A DNA stretch of 64,000 bases from Arenibacter palladensis. GTDB taxonomy: Bacteria > Bacteroidota > Bacteroidia > Flavobacteriales > Flavobacteriaceae. Under the pieces are notes generated by a model, which saw only the letters and a program-made list of their open reading frames with translations, searched no databases and was not told the origin of the DNA. Shown here in pieces: positions 17,573 to 26,824 of the stretch; the stretch's first letter is position 1; each line of letters begins with the position of its first letter. Made by a program: the position numbers and the translations under genes. The stretch covers positions 499,795 through 563,794 of the forward strand of contig NZ_FQUX01000002.1 of the NCBI RefSeq assembly GCF_900129275.1. The letters are read 5' to 3'.

Positions 17573-20500
17573 TTAATAATTGATGAAGATCCATCCTTGA
17601 AGGGACTTTTGGCCATTCCCAAAGTCAATCACATAAAAATAAGATCCCGCAGGTAGTTTACCATTATTGTTATTAAAGGCTCCGTTCCAGTTATTTTGAT
17701 AATTTCTGGTTTCAAACACGGCATTACCGGATCTATTGTAAACCTTAACATTATTGTTGGGATAATTGTCTATACCCGGCACTATCCAGTAGTCATTAAC
17801 ACCATCACCGTTCGGAGTAAAGGCTTGTGCAGGTATCACCTTCGGAGAACTATCTCCCGGGAAGGTATCCTGCAGGTCTGGTATCCCGTCATTGTCATCA
17901 TCGGTATCCGCATTATTGCCAATGCCATCACCATCAGTATCTGTATCTTCTGATTCATCATAAGGAAAAGCATCTGCGCTGTCCACTACGCCATCATTAT
18001 CATGGTCCTCATCTACATTATTCCCAATTCCATCGCCATCCGTGTCAGTATCTTCTGATCCATCCAAAGGAAAAGCATCTTCGGTGTCAAGAACACCATC
18101 ATTGTCATCATCCGTATCTGCATTGTTACCTATTCCATCGCCATCTGTATCGGTATCCTCTGATTCATCATAAGGGAAGGCATCTTCCGTGTCTACAACA
18201 CCATCATTGTCATTATCCAAATCTTCGGTATCCATAATGCCGTCCTCATCATAATCATCTACATCATCCAGGATAGTAATGCTAATATCCTGAAGCGTTT
18301 TTGCTCCATAAGAATCTTGTACCGTAACTTGAATTTGATAAATATTATCATGATTTGTATCGCTAGGATTTTCAAAATTTGGCTTGGTCAGGAACTGGAT
18401 AATACCTAAATCGGCATTTATAGAGAAAAATGAATTGTCTTCCCCTCCGTTATTTTCAGCAGTGAAGGCATATGTTATTCCATTCATTTCCATATCCCCC
18501 TCCATATCCGATACTTCCATATCAATAACTTCAATAGAATTTTCTGTTGTCATTATTGACCCCGTAGTAAGAATTGTTGGAGATGAATTGGATTCAATGG
18601 TAACTGGCAAATCAATTGTGCAACCGTTGACATCCTCAACAGTAACGGAATATACTCCCTGCCCCAGACCCGAAATAGTGCTTGTAGTTTCATTTCTTGA
18701 CCAATTGAAATTATAAGGAGGCATACCCCCGGAAACCGTTAGCTCAATAATTCCGTCTTTGGCTCCAACATAACTTTCCAAGGTGGTGTTTGCTATTGCC
18801 CGAAGTACCTCCGGTTGATCTATTACAAAATCCTTGGTCACCGTATGGCCATCATTGTCTGTAACTCTTACGGAATAGTTTCCAGCAACTAAACCATTAA
18901 AAGAATAATTTTGATTTTGGGTGCTTATGGTTTCTCCAAAACTATTTTCATTCAAAAATAATTCAAAGTTATAGCCTTGGTTGCCTTGATTTACAGTTAT
19001 GTTTGCCAAACCGGAATTACCTTCAAAACAGAGTACATCCGATGTACCAATATCCAACACCATATCATTTACATTAGTAACACTTACTAAAATATTCTGT
19101 GTTGCTGTTCCCCCTTTAAAATCGGTAACACTTAGCTGTACCTTATAGCCATTGTCATTTCCTTCGTCCATTGGAGATTCATAATCCGGGGCTTCCTTAA
19201 AAATAAGTTCCCCTGTAGTGGGCTCTAAATTGAAGAAATCATTGTCCACGCCACCATTGTCATCATTGGACAATGAATAGGACAAACCATTGCCTTCGCT
19301 ATCCCCATCATTATCCGTTGCATTAACATTGATCACCGCGGTTTCATTTTCTGCCACACTTACTTCATTAGTCGTGGTGATAATAGGCAGTGAATTATCA
19401 CTGAATTTTTTGGCAAAAATTTTATCATAATTGCTATAATATACACAATACACGGTTCCGTCTTTCGCAACTTTTATGGATGGCCACTCTATTCTAGATG
19501 CCGAAAAACCAGCTAGGCCTACAATTTCCCATGTATTATTTTTAAATTGATGAACAGAGATTTTACCATTGTTGGCATAGTCTTTATAAACAACATAAGG
19601 AATATCATCCGGAGATATGGCTAAGGTGGTATACACAGTAGAACCTGAAGTAAATCCGTCAACGCCCACCAATTCCCATGCATTATTAATAAATTTTTTA
19701 ACTGCGGCCTTGGTGCCATTACCTTGGTCACGGTAAGCTATATAGGGTATGTCATTTGAATCAAATTCCATATTTATGCCATAAGCGGCACCAGATGAAG
19801 TACCTATATTGCCAACTCGTTCCCAAGATCCGTTAACGTAGCGACGTACGGCTTCTTTGTATCCGTTATTACCTTCGGTATATGCTAAATAAGGTGTGCC
19901 ATCTTTACTAAAATCAAGATCCATATCGGAGGTAGGTCCAGTAAAATTAGGGTCACCGACCATTTCCCAACTGGATCCATTATACTTCATGACTTCCAAA
20001 TTGTAACCGCCCGAGTAATAACTGTAAACCACATAGGGAACATTGTTGGGGTCTAACGCAATAGATATGCTCTGCCCATTTGCTGTTGTGAATCCTATGG
20101 AGCCCAGCACTTCCCAATTATTATTGATATAACGTTGTACCGTTCCTTTTCCCTCAACCGAAGAATCCATATAAAATATATAGGGGACATCGTTGGAATC
20201 CAAATCCATAGTTACCGGAGTAGCCGAAGCTGCCGAGATACCTTTATTACCTACAGGAATCCACTCATTATTTTGAAAACCTAGAACTGAAATCTTATAG
20301 TCATTATCATAGTCTACAAAAGCTACTAAAGGCATTCCATTGCTGTCTATGGCCAAAGCGTCCTTTTGAAAGTTTCCTTTCGCAATACCTGTATTTCCCC
20401 CAGTAGAAGACCATACTCCATCTAAAAATTGATATACGGCACTTATAGAACCCATGCCCATCATATCATCTCCCGGTTGGGATACAAATATTTTATCGTT

Positions 20501-21528
20501 TGTGGCAGTAATACTCGGTTGGTTAAATACCCGATCAAATGCCGAACTATCCGAGCCTACGGTTTCCCAGCTACCGTTATTGAGTTGTTTTACGATCAGA
20601 TTACTAGCTTGTCCATGATACAACACAACGGGAGTATTGTTTTCTGTAATTGTCATTGCCAGATAACCTGACATGTCTTCTGAAATTACATTTGAACCTA
20701 CTGGTCCCATGTTCCGTTACTAAATTTTGAAATAATGGGGACATAGCCGTTTGAGGCATCATTGGTTAAAACATAAGGCACATTATCATTATCAATAGCA
20801 AAGGATAAATAAGAAGTTGCACCAGTAAAAGACTGGTTACCAACATATTCCCACACTCCATTTATATACCTTTTTACAGAACCAAATCGCTTATAGTTTG
20901 CCAGCTCTTCGGCGTAGGCTACATAGGGAATGGAGTTACTGTCCACTGCTATATTGATCGAGCTTGCGTAAGAATCCGAGATAGGCGATGAACCTAGAAT
21001 ATCCCAATCACCGTTAACAAATTGATAAACTACAAGCCTTGAAGAATTGGCCGAGTCTGAAACTGCTGCATAAATAGTCCCGTTCGGGGCAATAGCCAAT
21101 GAATTACCGTAGGAAGAACTGGTACTAAAGCCTGGATCACCTACCAACTCCCAAGCGCCGTTATTAAAACGCATTACCGTTGCTTTGTTATCATAACCAC
21201 CATCGGAAAAAATTACATAGGGCTGGTAATTGGTATCCGTAGCCAAAAATAAAGAATTAAGATAGGAACTTCAAAAACCAGGTGTGCCCACATAAACCCA
21301 TTGATTGTTAATAAATTGTTTAACACTTAGCTTAGAGGAATTGTCTTCATCTTGGTAGGCGGTATAAACACTATTATTGGGACCTTTCGCCATGGATAAA
21401 TACCTTGCTGAAGTCGAGGACGGCGCATTAAAATCATTGGCACCCAATGCTTCCCATTGTTGGGCATAATTTAGCAATGATACTAATAGGGCAAGTACTA
21501 AACTAATTAAGTTTTTTTTCATTTTCAT
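17573..21528 (-). pseudogene. giant T9SS type B surface protein, broken by a stop and a frameshift
   Basis: Three collinear frames make one gene of about 1,318 residues if repaired. First, 21528-21271 encodes a signal peptide and the first repeat, ending at an in-frame TGA (21273-21271); the same frame continues without change after it. Second, 21246-20698 carries more repeats and ends at TAG after W-D-Q. Third, the frame from 20710 resumes V-G-S-N, so one base has been lost near 20700. In order the product has about a dozen repeats of roughly 50 residues (W-x-x-V-G ... P-Y-V-x-Y, propeller-like), a cadherin-like domain, SprB-like repeats, a second cadherin-like domain, thrombospondin type 3 calcium repeats, and a gliding-motility C-terminal (type B) sorting domain with F-T-P-N-G-D-G-V-N-D. 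Genuine decay and sequencing error are both possible. Confidence 0.85.
17850..18223 (-). repeat. tandem 105-bp repeats encoding thrombospondin type 3 motifs
   Basis: Three full units and one partial unit of 35 residues, built on D-x-D-x-D-G-x-x-D and D-T-D-G-D-G-I-G-N-N with D-A-F-P between, encode Ca-binding linkers of the surface protein. Units are near-identical at DNA level, so unequal recombination could change their number. Confidence 0.8.
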
Positions 21529-21529
21529 T

Positions 21530-21537
21530 CAAAGGTA
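21530..21537 (-). promoter_or_regulatory. possible -7 element of the surface-protein gene
   Basis: Read on the minus strand this is TACCTTTG, a perfect TAnnTTTG, ending one base before the first ATG (21528). If used, the transcript would begin about 21526 and translation from the in-frame ATG at 21522. No clear -33 element is seen. Confidence 0.3.
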
Positions 21538-21706
21538 TTTTTTGTAGGAATAATACTATAAAACAGAAAGTTAATTCTGTGAAGCTAAATAATGCCTAAA
21601 TAAGTTCATCATAAAACAATTGTTGTGTAATCGCTATATACTGTGGGCCAAACTCTGGAAATAGGTAGTACCTTAGTGAAAACAATTATTTTTTAATGAA
21701 TAACTA

Positions 21707-21736
21707 TTGCTGAGTTCTAAATAGGTACTATTTTTA
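21707..21736 (+). promoter_or_regulatory. possible gapN promoter with overlapping palindrome
   Basis: TTG at 21707-21709 and TATTTTTA at 21729-21736 are 19 bases apart, close to the Bacteroidota consensus. A perfect inverted repeat AAATAG-GTA-CTATTT at 21719-21733 overlaps the -7 element and could be an operator for an unknown regulator. Confidence 0.35.
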
Positions 21737-21763
21737 TAACAACTGAAAAATTTACCAAACAAC

Positions 21764-23350
21764 ATGAGTGATATAGCAATACCGGAAGAATTTCAAATAA
21801 GAAATACTATTGACCAACGACACTTCTTGGTGGACGGCCAATTAAAAGAGTGGACAGGGAATACAACTGAGGTATATTCTACCATATCCAGTACGGACAA
21901 TTATAAACCTACCTTACTGGGAAGTATTCCGGACATGGGCGAAAAGGAAGCTATGGATGCCTTGGATGCCGCCTTGGTGGCTTTCAATAAAGGTAAAGGG
22001 ATTTGGCCAACCATGCGGGTAAAGGAACGCATAGACTGCATGGAGATTTTCGTAAAGAAAATGCAGACCAAGAGGGATGAAATTGTAAAACTGCTTATGT
22101 GGGAAATTGGAAAATCGCTTCCTGATTCCCAGAAGGAGTTCGACAGAACGGTGGAGTATATTTTGGATACCATTGAGGATTACAAGCAACTCGATCGCGA
22201 TAATGCCAAATTTGAAAAAAACGATGGTGTTTATGCCCATATTAGAAGGGGACCACTTGGGGTGGTACTATGTTTAGGCCCCTACAATTATCCTTTAAAC
22301 GAAACTTTTGCCTTGCTTATTCCTGCCATCATCATGGGCAATACTACCATTTTTAAGCCTGCCAAGCATGGTGTTTTATTGATTACCCCACTGCTGGAAG
22401 CTTTTCAATCCAGTTTCCCAAAAGGGGTGGTGAATATTGTATTTGGTAGGGGTAGGGCAGTAGCAGCGCCTATAATGAAGACAGGGAAAGTTGATGTTTT
22501 GGCTTTGATAGGCAATAGTAAATCTGCAAATGCACTTCAAAACCAACATCCAAAAAGCAATAGACTGCGTTTGGTGCTCGGACTGGAAGCTAAGAATCCA
22601 GCTATTATACTGCCCGACGCGGATTTGGATTTAACCATAGACGAGTGTATTGCCGGTACCTTGTCCTTTAACGGACAGCGTTGTACCGCACTAAAAATAA
22701 TCTATGTCCACGAGGACATTGCCGCGGAATTTAACAAACGATTTTCCGAGAGGGTCGATGCCCTAAAATTTGGAAACCCTTGGGAAGAAGGCGTTAAGTT
22801 AACCCCTCTGCCCGAACCTGATAAGCCGGCCTATATACAGGAGTTAATAGATGACGCCAGGGAAAAAGGTGCCAAGATTTTGAATAAAAAAGGTGGTACG
22901 CATTCCGACAATTACATTTGGCCAGCCGTTTTGTATCCGGTTAATAAAGAAATGCGGGTGTATCAGGAAGAGCAATTTGGTCCGGTAATTCCAATCGTAA
23001 CCTTTAAGGATATTGAAGAACCTTTGGACGATATGGCCGAATCCAATTATGGACAACAGGTAAGTTTGTTCGGAAAGGATGTATATGCCATTGCTCCGTT
23101 AATAGACACTTTGGTGAACTTAGTGTGTAGGGTAAACCTGAACAGTTCTTGCCAACGTGGCCCGGACGTTTATCCATTTACAGGGCGAAAGGACTCTGCC
23201 CAAGCTACTTTAAGTGTCTATGATGCATTGCGTTCCTTCTCCATTAGGACCTTTGTAGCCTTTAAGGACAACGAACTTAATATTGAAACCGTAGAACAGT
23301 TGTTGGAATCCAAATTGTCCAACTTTATCAGTACCGACTATATTCTATAA
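21764..23350 (+). CDS. gapN: NADP-dependent aldehyde dehydrogenase, GapN type
   Basis: The 528-residue protein is an ALDH-superfamily member most like non-phosphorylating NADP-dependent glyceraldehyde-3-phosphate dehydrogenases, which give 3-phosphoglycerate and NADPH. It has G-P-Y-N-Y-P-L-N (cofactor region), F-K-P-A-K, and the nucleophile Cys307 in F-N-G-Q-R-C-T. In most ALDHs a Glu-Leu-Gly-Gly-Lys motif lies 34 residues before the Cys. Here that position is Gly273, in G-L-E-A-K-N, and the only nearby Glu is Glu275. The C-terminus carries [13 protein letters not shown], as in GapN-like proteins. The gene is monocistronic with a terminator after it. The substrate assignment is by family resemblance. 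Confidence 0.75.
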   Translation: MSDIAIPEEFQIRNTIDQRHFLVDGQLKEWTGNTTEVYSTISSTDNYKPTLLGSIPDMGEKEAMDALDAALVAFNKGKGIWPTMRVKERIDCMEIFVKKMQTKRDEIVKLLMWEIGKSLPDSQKEFDRTVEYILDTIEDYKQLDRDNAKFEKNDGVYAHIRRGPLGVVLCLGPYNYPLNETFALLIPAIIMGNTTIFKPAKHGVLLITPLLEAFQSSFPKGVVNIVFGRGRAVAAPIMKTGKVDVLALIGNSKSANALQNQHPKSNRLRLVLGLEAKNPAIILPDADLDLTIDECIAGTLSFNGQRCTALKIIYVHEDIAAEFNKRFSERVDALKFGNPWEEGVKLTPLPEPDKPAYIQELIDDAREKGAKILNKKGGTHSDNYIWPAVLYPVNKEMRVYQEEQFGPVIPIVTFKDIEEPLDDMAESNYGQQVSLFGKDVYAIAPLIDTLVNLVCRVNLNSSCQRGPDVYPFTGRKDSAQATLSVYDALRSFSIRTFVAFKDNELNIETVEQLLESKLSNFISTDYIL

Positions 23351-23398
23351 CCGATATTCGATATAGATTATCTGAATCTAAAGAATTTTCTAAAAATT

Positions 23399-23440
23399 AA
23401 AGCCCAACTTGATATCTATCTAGTGGGCTTTATTTTTTTT
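23399..23440. terminator. bidirectional terminator, gapN / hybrid kinase
   Basis: AAAGCCCA (23399-23406) pairs with TGGGCTTT (23424-23431), followed by an eight-T run on the plus strand. On the minus strand the sequence after the stem is also T-rich. It lies between convergent genes. Confidence 0.75.
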
Positions 23441-23524
23441 CTTTACACTTTACAGAGGTTTTTGTTTTAGAAGATAAGTGATTCCGATTTAAAACCATAA
23501 ACACCTAACTTTTAAACTGCTCTA

Positions 23525-25291
23525 TTACTGTATATACTTTTGCTGAAGGATAGACGTCAATGTTTTGAATAATTCCGTTGGATTGAAAGGCTTGCATATA
23601 AGACCATCTATTCCGTATTCCCCTAACTGGTTCTTTATATCCATTCCCGTAGATGCCGATAGCGCGTAGATGGGCATGACTTTATTAAGCGGGTTATTGG
23701 ATTCCCTAATGGCCTTGCTGGCTTCAAACCCATTCATTACCGGCATCTGAAGGTCCATTAAAATCATATCATAGGTGTTTTCCAAAGCTTTGTTCAGTGC
23801 TATTAGACCGTTTTCGGCTATATCAAAATCTACCTGCCATTTGGAGAGAAATTTTTCAATGACCATTATGTTCACCTTATTATCCTCGGCCACTAAAATT
23901 CTTGCTCCTTTAAGATTATCCTGGTCATGAATTGATCTTGCATCAAAGGCATTGTTATCCTCTTGATAATCTGTCATGCTGCTCTTTTGCAGTTTTAACT
24001 TAAAACTAAAGGTAGATCCTTTCCCAACCTCGCTCTCCAGTTCAAGATCGCTATCCATAATTTCCAACAATCGCTTACAGATGGCCAGACCCAAGCCGGT
24101 ACCACCATACTTTCTTGTGGTATCCGAATTGGCCTGGGCGAACGAAAGAAATATTTTATCCTTTTTGTCTTCGGGAATACCAATTCCCGTATCGGATATT
24201 ACAAATTCCAAAACGTAGAAATCCGCTTCTACTTTCAGCACCTCTATATCCACCATAACCTTGCCCTCTTCTGTAAACTTAATGGCGTTACTAACCAGAT
24301 TGGTAAGGATTTGAGACAATCTAGTACTATCCCCGATAAATGTTTTGGGAAGGGAGGTGTCTTTTTTGATTAGTAACCTAATATCCTTTTCTTTTGCCGT
24401 ATTGTGGAATATACTCCGCAAACCGTTCAGCACCTGATTTAAACTAAAATCCCTTTCTTCCAATTCCAACTGTCCGGAAGCAATTTTATTAAAGTCCAAT
24501 ATATCATTTACCAAACACAGTAAATGTTCCGAGGAATGCTTTAAAGTACTTAGGTTCTCCAACTGCTCCATTTTAGGATTTTCCAACAGAAGCAAGTGGC
24601 TAATACCTATAACTGCATTTAAGGGTGTTCTAATCTCATGGGACATGGTGGTCAAAAACTCATCTTTGGCCTTATTGGCCATAGATTCCTTTTCCTTGGC
24701 CTCAATTAAGGCCAGTTCCGTTTCCTTTATTTTGGTAATATCCACAATGGCACCAATGTACCCCTCAATATGTCCTTCTTCGGACATAATGACCTTTAAG
24801 GAAAAATCCAACCACTTATATTCTCCTGTAATAATTTGGGACTTAAATGATTTGCTTATAGTCTTAAAATTAGGTTTCTTAAGATCTATAAGATTTTTGA
24901 AATCGTTTCCTTGGTCATCTTTCAAGAATTGGTAGTAGGGTTTTCCTAAACAATCTTTAACCTTATATCCCGTCAACTTTCGCCAGGCAGGGTTTAGATA
25001 GGACCAATTGCCATTTAGGTCCATCTCAAAAATAACATCCTTGATGTTTCCGGCTACTTTGGACAATTGCCCAGAAATAGATTCCACACTGTTTTTTAAC
25101 TGCTGGTTGGTCTGAAACAATTCTTGCGAACTTTTCTCCAATACATTTTCCACCTGTTGCAAATCAGAATCATAGGCCTTATAAGCCTCGTCCACTTGAT
25201 GCAATAAGGGAGCTATAAGATCTAGAGTGTCGCCATCCAAATCTATCTTTTTTAACTGCCTTTTAAGTAGTCTATGGTAATTATTTCTCAT
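23525..25291 (-). CDS. hybrid sensor histidine kinase / response regulator with PAS domain
   Basis: The 588-residue protein has no membrane segment. In order it shows an N-terminal coiled coil (about 1-75), a PAS domain (about 75-190; W-S-Y-L-N-P-A-W-R-K-L-T-G), a HisKA domain with His218 in M-S-H-E-I-R-T-P-L-N, a HATPase domain with D-T-G-I-G-I-P and G-G-T-G-L-G-L-A-I, and a receiver with phospho-acceptor Asp513 in L-M-D-L-Q-M-P. It is probably a cytosolic sensor that passes phosphate within itself. Its start overlaps the end of the FIST gene by four bases, so the two are translationally coupled and likely act in one pathway. The output partner is not encoded nearby. Confidence 0.92.
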   Translation of the reverse strand: MRNNYHRLLKRQLKKIDLDGDTLDLIAPLLHQVDEAYKAYDSDLQQVENVLEKSSQELFQTNQQLKNSVESISGQLSKVAGNIKDVIFEMDLNGNWSYLNPAWRKLTGYKVKDCLGKPYYQFLKDDQGNDFKNLIDLKKPNFKTISKSFKSQIITGEYKWLDFSLKVIMSEEGHIEGYIGAIVDITKIKETELALIEAKEKESMANKAKDEFLTTMSHEIRTPLNAVIGISHLLLLENPKMEQLENLSTLKHSSEHLLCLVNDILDFNKIASGQLELEERDFSLNQVLNGLRSIFHNTAKEKDIRLLIKKDTSLPKTFIGDSTRLSQILTNLVSNAIKFTEEGKVMVDIEVLKVEADFYVLEFVISDTGIGIPEDKKDKIFLSFAQANSDTTRKYGGTGLGLAICKRLLEIMDSDLELESEVGKGSTFSFKLKLQKSSMTDYQEDNNAFDARSIHDQDNLKGARILVAEDNKVNIMVIEKFLSKWQVDFDIAENGLIALNKALENTYDMILMDLQMPVMNGFEASKAIRESNNPLNKVMPIYALSASTGMDIKNQLGEYGIDGLICKPFNPTELFKTLTSILQQKYIQ

Positions 25292-26415
25292 TCAGAAAAC
25301 GTGGTTATCGTCATTGTTTGGTTGTGTAGTGTACATGGCGAAAACTTATCAAAGGGAGCAATTTCCCCGTACGAATAGAAGCCTGTGGTATAGATGTCAT
25401 TGTCAAACACTTCATTTACCGCTTCTACTTCTTCTTCCACCAACTGTTTCATAACCAATCTACGCCCTACACAGCTTATCAAAAAAGCCAACTGATGCTG
25501 ATCTTCCGTACTACCTTTTGCAGATAAGGCCGATTGCTCGGCTCCTCCAATAATTCTATCGATATTCGCCTTCATTAATCTAACATAGGAACCTTGGGGT
25601 ATGTTTCCCGCAAAAGTGAGACTTCCATTTTTTTCATCAATGGATAAAATGGTCCTTACCACTGGTATTTGATTATCCTCATCCCTCATGCTCAAAGGAA
25701 ATAAAAGACCCGAACCGGGCAAATCCTTTGCCATGTCTCCCAAAAATGATTTATATAGCTCCAATGCAGGTTGCCCATCCAATTCATAAAGTACATTATT
25801 GGTAGATTTTGTTACCAATCTTTCAATACCAAAACTGTCCCAACCTCCCTTGGATGCAAATCCGATACTTAGTTCAGGGCCATATAAACCCAAGGCAACA
25901 ATCTTTTTGGAAGCCACTTGGTTCCCCGATATCACGAAGGTATTCTCGAAATTTGAACAATCCCCAGCCAAACCCCCAGTGATACTCACAGACTTGTCCA
26001 AATCGGCATGCAATCCCTTTACCAATTCGGCCCCATTTACAATGAGCCCGTCACTGAGTACGAAAATATGCCTCAAACCCGGTCCGTGTAATTTGCCACT
26101 TATAGCTTTCCCTGCTTCAAAACTATCTGTGTTGTAGGATAACAGATCAACTTCCTCTATTCTAAGTTTCGTCTTTTCAAACTTAACCGCCGTTAGGGCA
26201 ATCGTAGAATCCAACACCTCATTTCCCAATATTTCTCCGGCAGTGGAACAACCTATTAGTTTTGTATTTTCAAATTTATGTGACAATTGGTTTACAAATT
26301 CTTCTGTACCAATAAAGGTGGGCGATGCGAAGAGAAAAAATACATCAGGAACAAAATCCAATTCCAAATGGTTAAGGTCTTCGAGATGAAGTATCTTATG
26401 CTGATAAATTTTCAT
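25288..26415 (-). CDS. FIST-domain sensory protein
   Basis: The 375-residue protein has the FIST N domain (G-C-S-T-A-G-E-I-L-G near residue 55, V-L-S-D-G-L near 140, G-G-L-A-G-D near 165) and the FIST C domain (about 220-360, with G-A-E-Q-S-A and a closing S-Y-G-E-I-A-P block). FIST proteins are thought to be intracellular small-molecule sensors, possibly for amino acids, and often pair with kinases or chemoreceptors. It is the first gene of a two-gene operon with the hybrid kinase (ATGA overlap), so it probably feeds a signal to that kinase. The ligand is unknown. Confidence 0.88.
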   Translation of the reverse strand: MKIYQHKILHLEDLNHLELDFVPDVFFLFASPTFIGTEEFVNQLSHKFENTKLIGCSTAGEILGNEVLDSTIALTAVKFEKTKLRIEEVDLLSYNTDSFEAGKAISGKLHGPGLRHIFVLSDGLIVNGAELVKGLHADLDKSVSITGGLAGDCSNFENTFVISGNQVASKKIVALGLYGPELSIGFASKGGWDSFGIERLVTKSTNNVLYELDGQPALELYKSFLGDMAKDLPGSGLLFPLSMRDEDNQIPVVRTILSIDEKNGSLTFAGNIPQGSYVRLMKANIDRIIGGAEQSALSAKGSTEDQHQLAFLISCVGRRLVMKQLVEEEVEAVNEVFDNDIYTTGFYSYGEIAPFDKFSPCTLHNQTMTITTFSE

Positions 26416-26824
26416 GATGAAATAATTTGTAAGAAAAATCTTCCTTTGTATATGGTATCAACGTTTAATATTCCTAAATCGTATAGATTTAAAAATTTAA
26501 TGCACAGATCACTTGGTCAATGAGATTTTAAAAATTTATGCCATAAATTCTCTAACCCTTCTTAAAGGGCAAAGGGGCCTTTTGGCTGTGATTGATAAAC
26601 ATTTATATCAAAAAAGGCGTAAATAAGTCAACCCCATTAAGTCTTAAAAGTTTCCCAATAAAACGCGAAAACTCCTATAAACACGCACTATATCGGTAAA
26701 GAGTATTACTTTTGCCGCTTTTTTGCAGGATATAAATGCATATAAATAGGATAATTATCCATAGCTGTACGAAAATACCTTGTAGTAATATTGTACCTGT
26801 ATTAATGTCTTAAATAATAATATT
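26416..26824. promoter_or_regulatory. divergent regulatory gap with palindrome upstream of the MFS gene
   Basis: A perfect -7-like element TACTTTTG lies at 26707-26714 on the plus strand, about 110 bases before the MFS start, without an obvious -33 partner. Downstream of it the 12-bp perfect palindrome GGATAATTATCC at 26749-26760 could be an operator. The rest is AT-rich. A 78-codon frame at 26287-26523 overlaps the FIST gene and has no family features. Confidence 0.35.

Noticed and set aside
17850-18223. Repeat array as a CRISPR
   Set aside because: The units are 105 bp, coding, and have no unique spacers.
17696-18716. Long plus-strand frames opposite the surface-protein gene
   Set aside because: They are antisense shadows of the Asp-rich calcium repeats and have repetitive His-rich translations with no start context.
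20698-20712. Programmed frameshift joining the two surface-protein frames
   Set aside because: No slippery heptamer or homopolymer lies at the junction.
21271-21273. TGA as a selenocysteine or programmed read-through codon
   Set aside because: The position falls in a variable, Ser-rich part of a repeat, no selenocysteine stem-loop is seen, and the gene carries a second lesion.
26287-26523. 78-codon plus-strand frame at the start of the FIST gene
   Set aside because: It is largely antisense to the FIST coding region and has no recognisable features.
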